From contig JAMPFB010000010.1 in NCBI GenBank assembly GCA_023664735.1, positions 1-50,627 on the forward strand: a stretch of DNA of 50,627 bases. The letters run 5' to 3'. Origin of the DNA: Robinsoniella sp. (lineage in GTDB: Bacteria; Bacillota; Clostridia; Lachnospirales; Lachnospiraceae). Within the stretch, counting starts at the first letter, position 1. Each line of letters opens with the position of its first letter. Below, piece by piece: positions 48,987 to 50,627 of the stretch. A program made the translations under genes and the position numbers. The notes beneath the pieces were generated by a model, which made no database searches, was not told where the DNA came from, and was given only the letters and a program-made list of their open reading frames with translations.

Positions 48987-50627
48987 ATGGTAGTACAACA
49001 CAATCTCAGAGCAATGAATTCTAACAGAATGTTAGGCGTTACAACAAAGGCACAGTCCAAGTCCACAGAAAAGTTATCATCCGGTTACAAGATCAACCGT
49101 GCAGCAGATGATGCAGCAGGTCTGGCAATTTCCGAAAAGATGAGAAAGCAGATCAGAGGACTTACACAGGCTACTGCAAACGCACAGGATGGTATCAGTG
49201 CAGTGCAGACAGCAGAAGGCGCTTTAACAGAAGTTCACGATATGTTACAGAGAATGAACGAGTTAGCAATCAAGGCTGGAAACGGCACAATGTCTGAATC
49301 AGACCGTCAGTCCATTCAGGATGAAGTTGACCAGTTAGTAACAGAAATCGACCGTGTATCCGAGACGACCAAGTTCAATGAGACTTATCTGTTGAAGGGT
49401 ACAGGCAAGAACAAAAATTCTGGCGAAGCAAGCGCAAGAGTTGATGGCAAGATTCAGGAAGCAGTTATTTCAAAGGCAACCGGAAATATCTTTAAAGGCA
49501 CTATGGATATGGATAGTGATTATAAGTTAGATGCTGGAACAGAAGATACAGCAACTGTTACTTATCTGGATGCTGAAGGAAATAAGAGAACAAAAGACGT
49601 TACCTTTAAGACAGGCGCTAATGCAAAGACAACAGCAGCTAACCTGGCAGAAGCAATCAATGAAGATAAGGATTTAAAGAAAATCTTCAAGGCTACCTCA
49701 AATGCTGCAGGAGGAATTAGCGTAGAATCCAAGTTAGACGGAACAAAGACAGACAATACAAAGAATGCAGTGCAGAATATTACATTTGAATCTGCAACAA
49801 AACCTGATGGATCTGTTGGTGGAGTAAAAAGAAGAAACAGATTTACTGAAATAGACCCAGCAAAAGATATTGTTGAAGCAGATCAGGCAACAGAAGCAGC
49901 AAAAATGGTTACGGCAGCAAAGGGTGAAGCTTATACTTTTACAATTGGTAGTGTAAAGACAGATGGTTCACCAGAACTTAAATTAAAAGATGGCGAATCC
50001 ATTACCATAAATGGAAAGACATATACTTATGATAAAAATAAGGTCAATTCTGCGGCAAATTCCTTTGCTTCAATTGATGATTTGCAAAAGTTGATAGGTG
50101 ACGAGTATGATGTGACGGTTCAGGTAAAGGGAACTAAAAAAGTTGATACTTATGAGGTAACTAGTACAAGTCCCTCTGAGGCTGCTAAGCAAGTTTCATC
50201 TGTATCCGAAGAGTTTGCAACTAATGCAACTGCTGATGGTCTGAAAAAAGAAATTTCAACCTTAGCTGCAGCTGATTTCGAAGATTCACCCGCAAGCGAT
50301 ACAATACCAGCTACTGTGACAAATGTTGATGCTAAAGTGGGCACTAATCCGGTTGTAGGTGATCAAAAAAGCTATACCACATATGAAGACTTAAAGTTTG
50401 TTCTGTCAATTACAGAAAAATCCACAGTAGATCAGGCAAAAGACGTTCTGAACTTCAGCCTTCAGGTAGGCGCTGACACTACAGAAGAGAACAAAATCAG
50501 CGTAGATATCGAATCCATGAGCGCAAAGAGCCTTGGTATTTTGAACATAGCTGTAACAGGCGAGGATTCCAGCAATGCAGACGCAGCAGTTAACACAATT
50601 TCCGATGCTATCGCAAAGGTTTCTGCA
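48987..50627 (+). CDS. Flagellin (3' end beyond the window)
   Basis: 547 codons are seen and the frame is still open at the window end. The N-terminal D0/D1 domain is complete: MVVQHNLRAMNSNRMLGVTT, LSSGYKINRAADDAAGLAIS, EKMRKQIRGLTQATANAQDG. The conserved TAEGALTEVHDMLQRMNELA helix follows. From about residue 145 the surface domains D2/D3 are unlike most flagellins, long (about 380 residues) and rich in Thr, Lys and Asp. At the end the C-terminal D0/D1 region begins again (ISVDIESMSAKSLGILNIAV, then AVNTISDAIAKVSA). AGGAGG precedes the ATG by nine bases. Flagellin is the filament subunit, exported by the flagellar system. Confidence 0.96.
   Translation, partial: MVVQHNLRAMNSNRMLGVTTKAQSKSTEKLSSGYKINRAADDAAGLAISEKMRKQIRGLTQATANAQDGISAVQTAEGALTEVHDMLQRMNELAIKAGNGTMSESDRQSIQDEVDQLVTEIDRVSETTKFNETYLLKGTGKNKNSGEASARVDGKIQEAVISKATGNIFKGTMDMDSDYKLDAGTEDTATVTYLDAEGNKRTKDVTFKTGANAKTTAANLAEAINEDKDLKKIFKATSNAAGGISVESKLDGTKTDNTKNAVQNITFESATKPDGSVGGVKRRNRFTEIDPAKDIVEADQATEAAKMVTAAKGEAYTFTIGSVKTDGSPELKLKDGESITINGKTYTYDKNKVNSAANSFASIDDLQKLIGDEYDVTVQVKGTKKVDTYEVTSTSPSEAAKQVSSVSEEFATNATADGLKKEISTLAAADFEDSPASDTIPATVTNVDAKVGTNPVVGDQKSYTTYEDLKFVLSITEKSTVDQAKDVLNFSLQVGADTTEENKISVDIESMSAKSLGILNIAVTGEDSSNADAAVNTISDAIAKVSA

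Overview
The window looks like a stretch of chromosome from a motile, spore-forming Lachnospiraceae-type Firmicute. The evidence is a full SpoIVA, ATP-dependent PEP carboxykinase, MutS2, an HrcA-type (CIRCE-like) operator before Hsp20, strong AGGAGG ribosome binding sites, and a CsrA-flagellin cluster. An RlmD-like methyltransferase also appears to carry a remnant of a C-terminal extension that I associate with Lachnospiraceae. No rRNA, tRNA or CRISPR array was seen.

Layout. From 0.1 to 21.6 kb almost all genes lie on the minus strand and are housekeeping or metabolic: an aminotransferase, a Rieske oxidoreductase, a WYL regulator, a HAD phosphatase, RNase HI, a membrane MutS-like ATPase, a nucleoside salvage set (cdd, punA, deoC), spoIVA, pckA, an Xaa-Pro aminopeptidase, an ABC-class ATPase, a diguanylate cyclase and a chemoreceptor. 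From 21.7 to 28.1 kb is an AT-rich accessory patch: a YhcG/DUF1016 nuclease, a ferritin-like protein, a DMT transporter, a Fic protein with an operator array, a KilA-N protein and several decayed gene fragments. From 28.1 to 32 kb are RlmD, YhaM and an HtrA-like protein that has lost its catalytic triad. From 32.7 to 38 kb the plus strand carries mutS2, a two-component system and hsp20. From 38.5 to 46.7 kb the minus strand carries tcdA, a tannase-like lipoprotein coupled to a double flavodoxin-fold protein, a transglutaminase-like lipoprotein and an ECF sigma/anti-sigma pair. From 47.6 kb to the end there is a tyrosine recombinase gene bounded by inverted repeats, then csrA and a flagellin cut by the window edge.

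The most striking content is between the genes. Three families of long, nearly perfect palindromes (about 150-260 bp) occupy the gene gaps. Family 1 (six copies plus remnants) has a nearly invariant core of roughly 90 bp inside variable but self-complementary arms. Family 2 (two copies) has a core that aligns to the family 1 core and keeps the same fold with different paired bases. Family 3 (two copies) has its own multi-hairpin centre, with clear compensatory changes between copies. Families 2 and 3 occur as an ordered pair at two loci 15 kb apart. These are either structured RNAs or mobile palindromic elements with structural selection; the sequence alone does not decide between these.

The second notable system is the recombinase cassette at 47681-48442. 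Two 31-bp sites, identical and in opposite orientation, flank the recombinase gene directly upstream of csrA-flagellin. This predicts a self-inverting switch next to motility genes.
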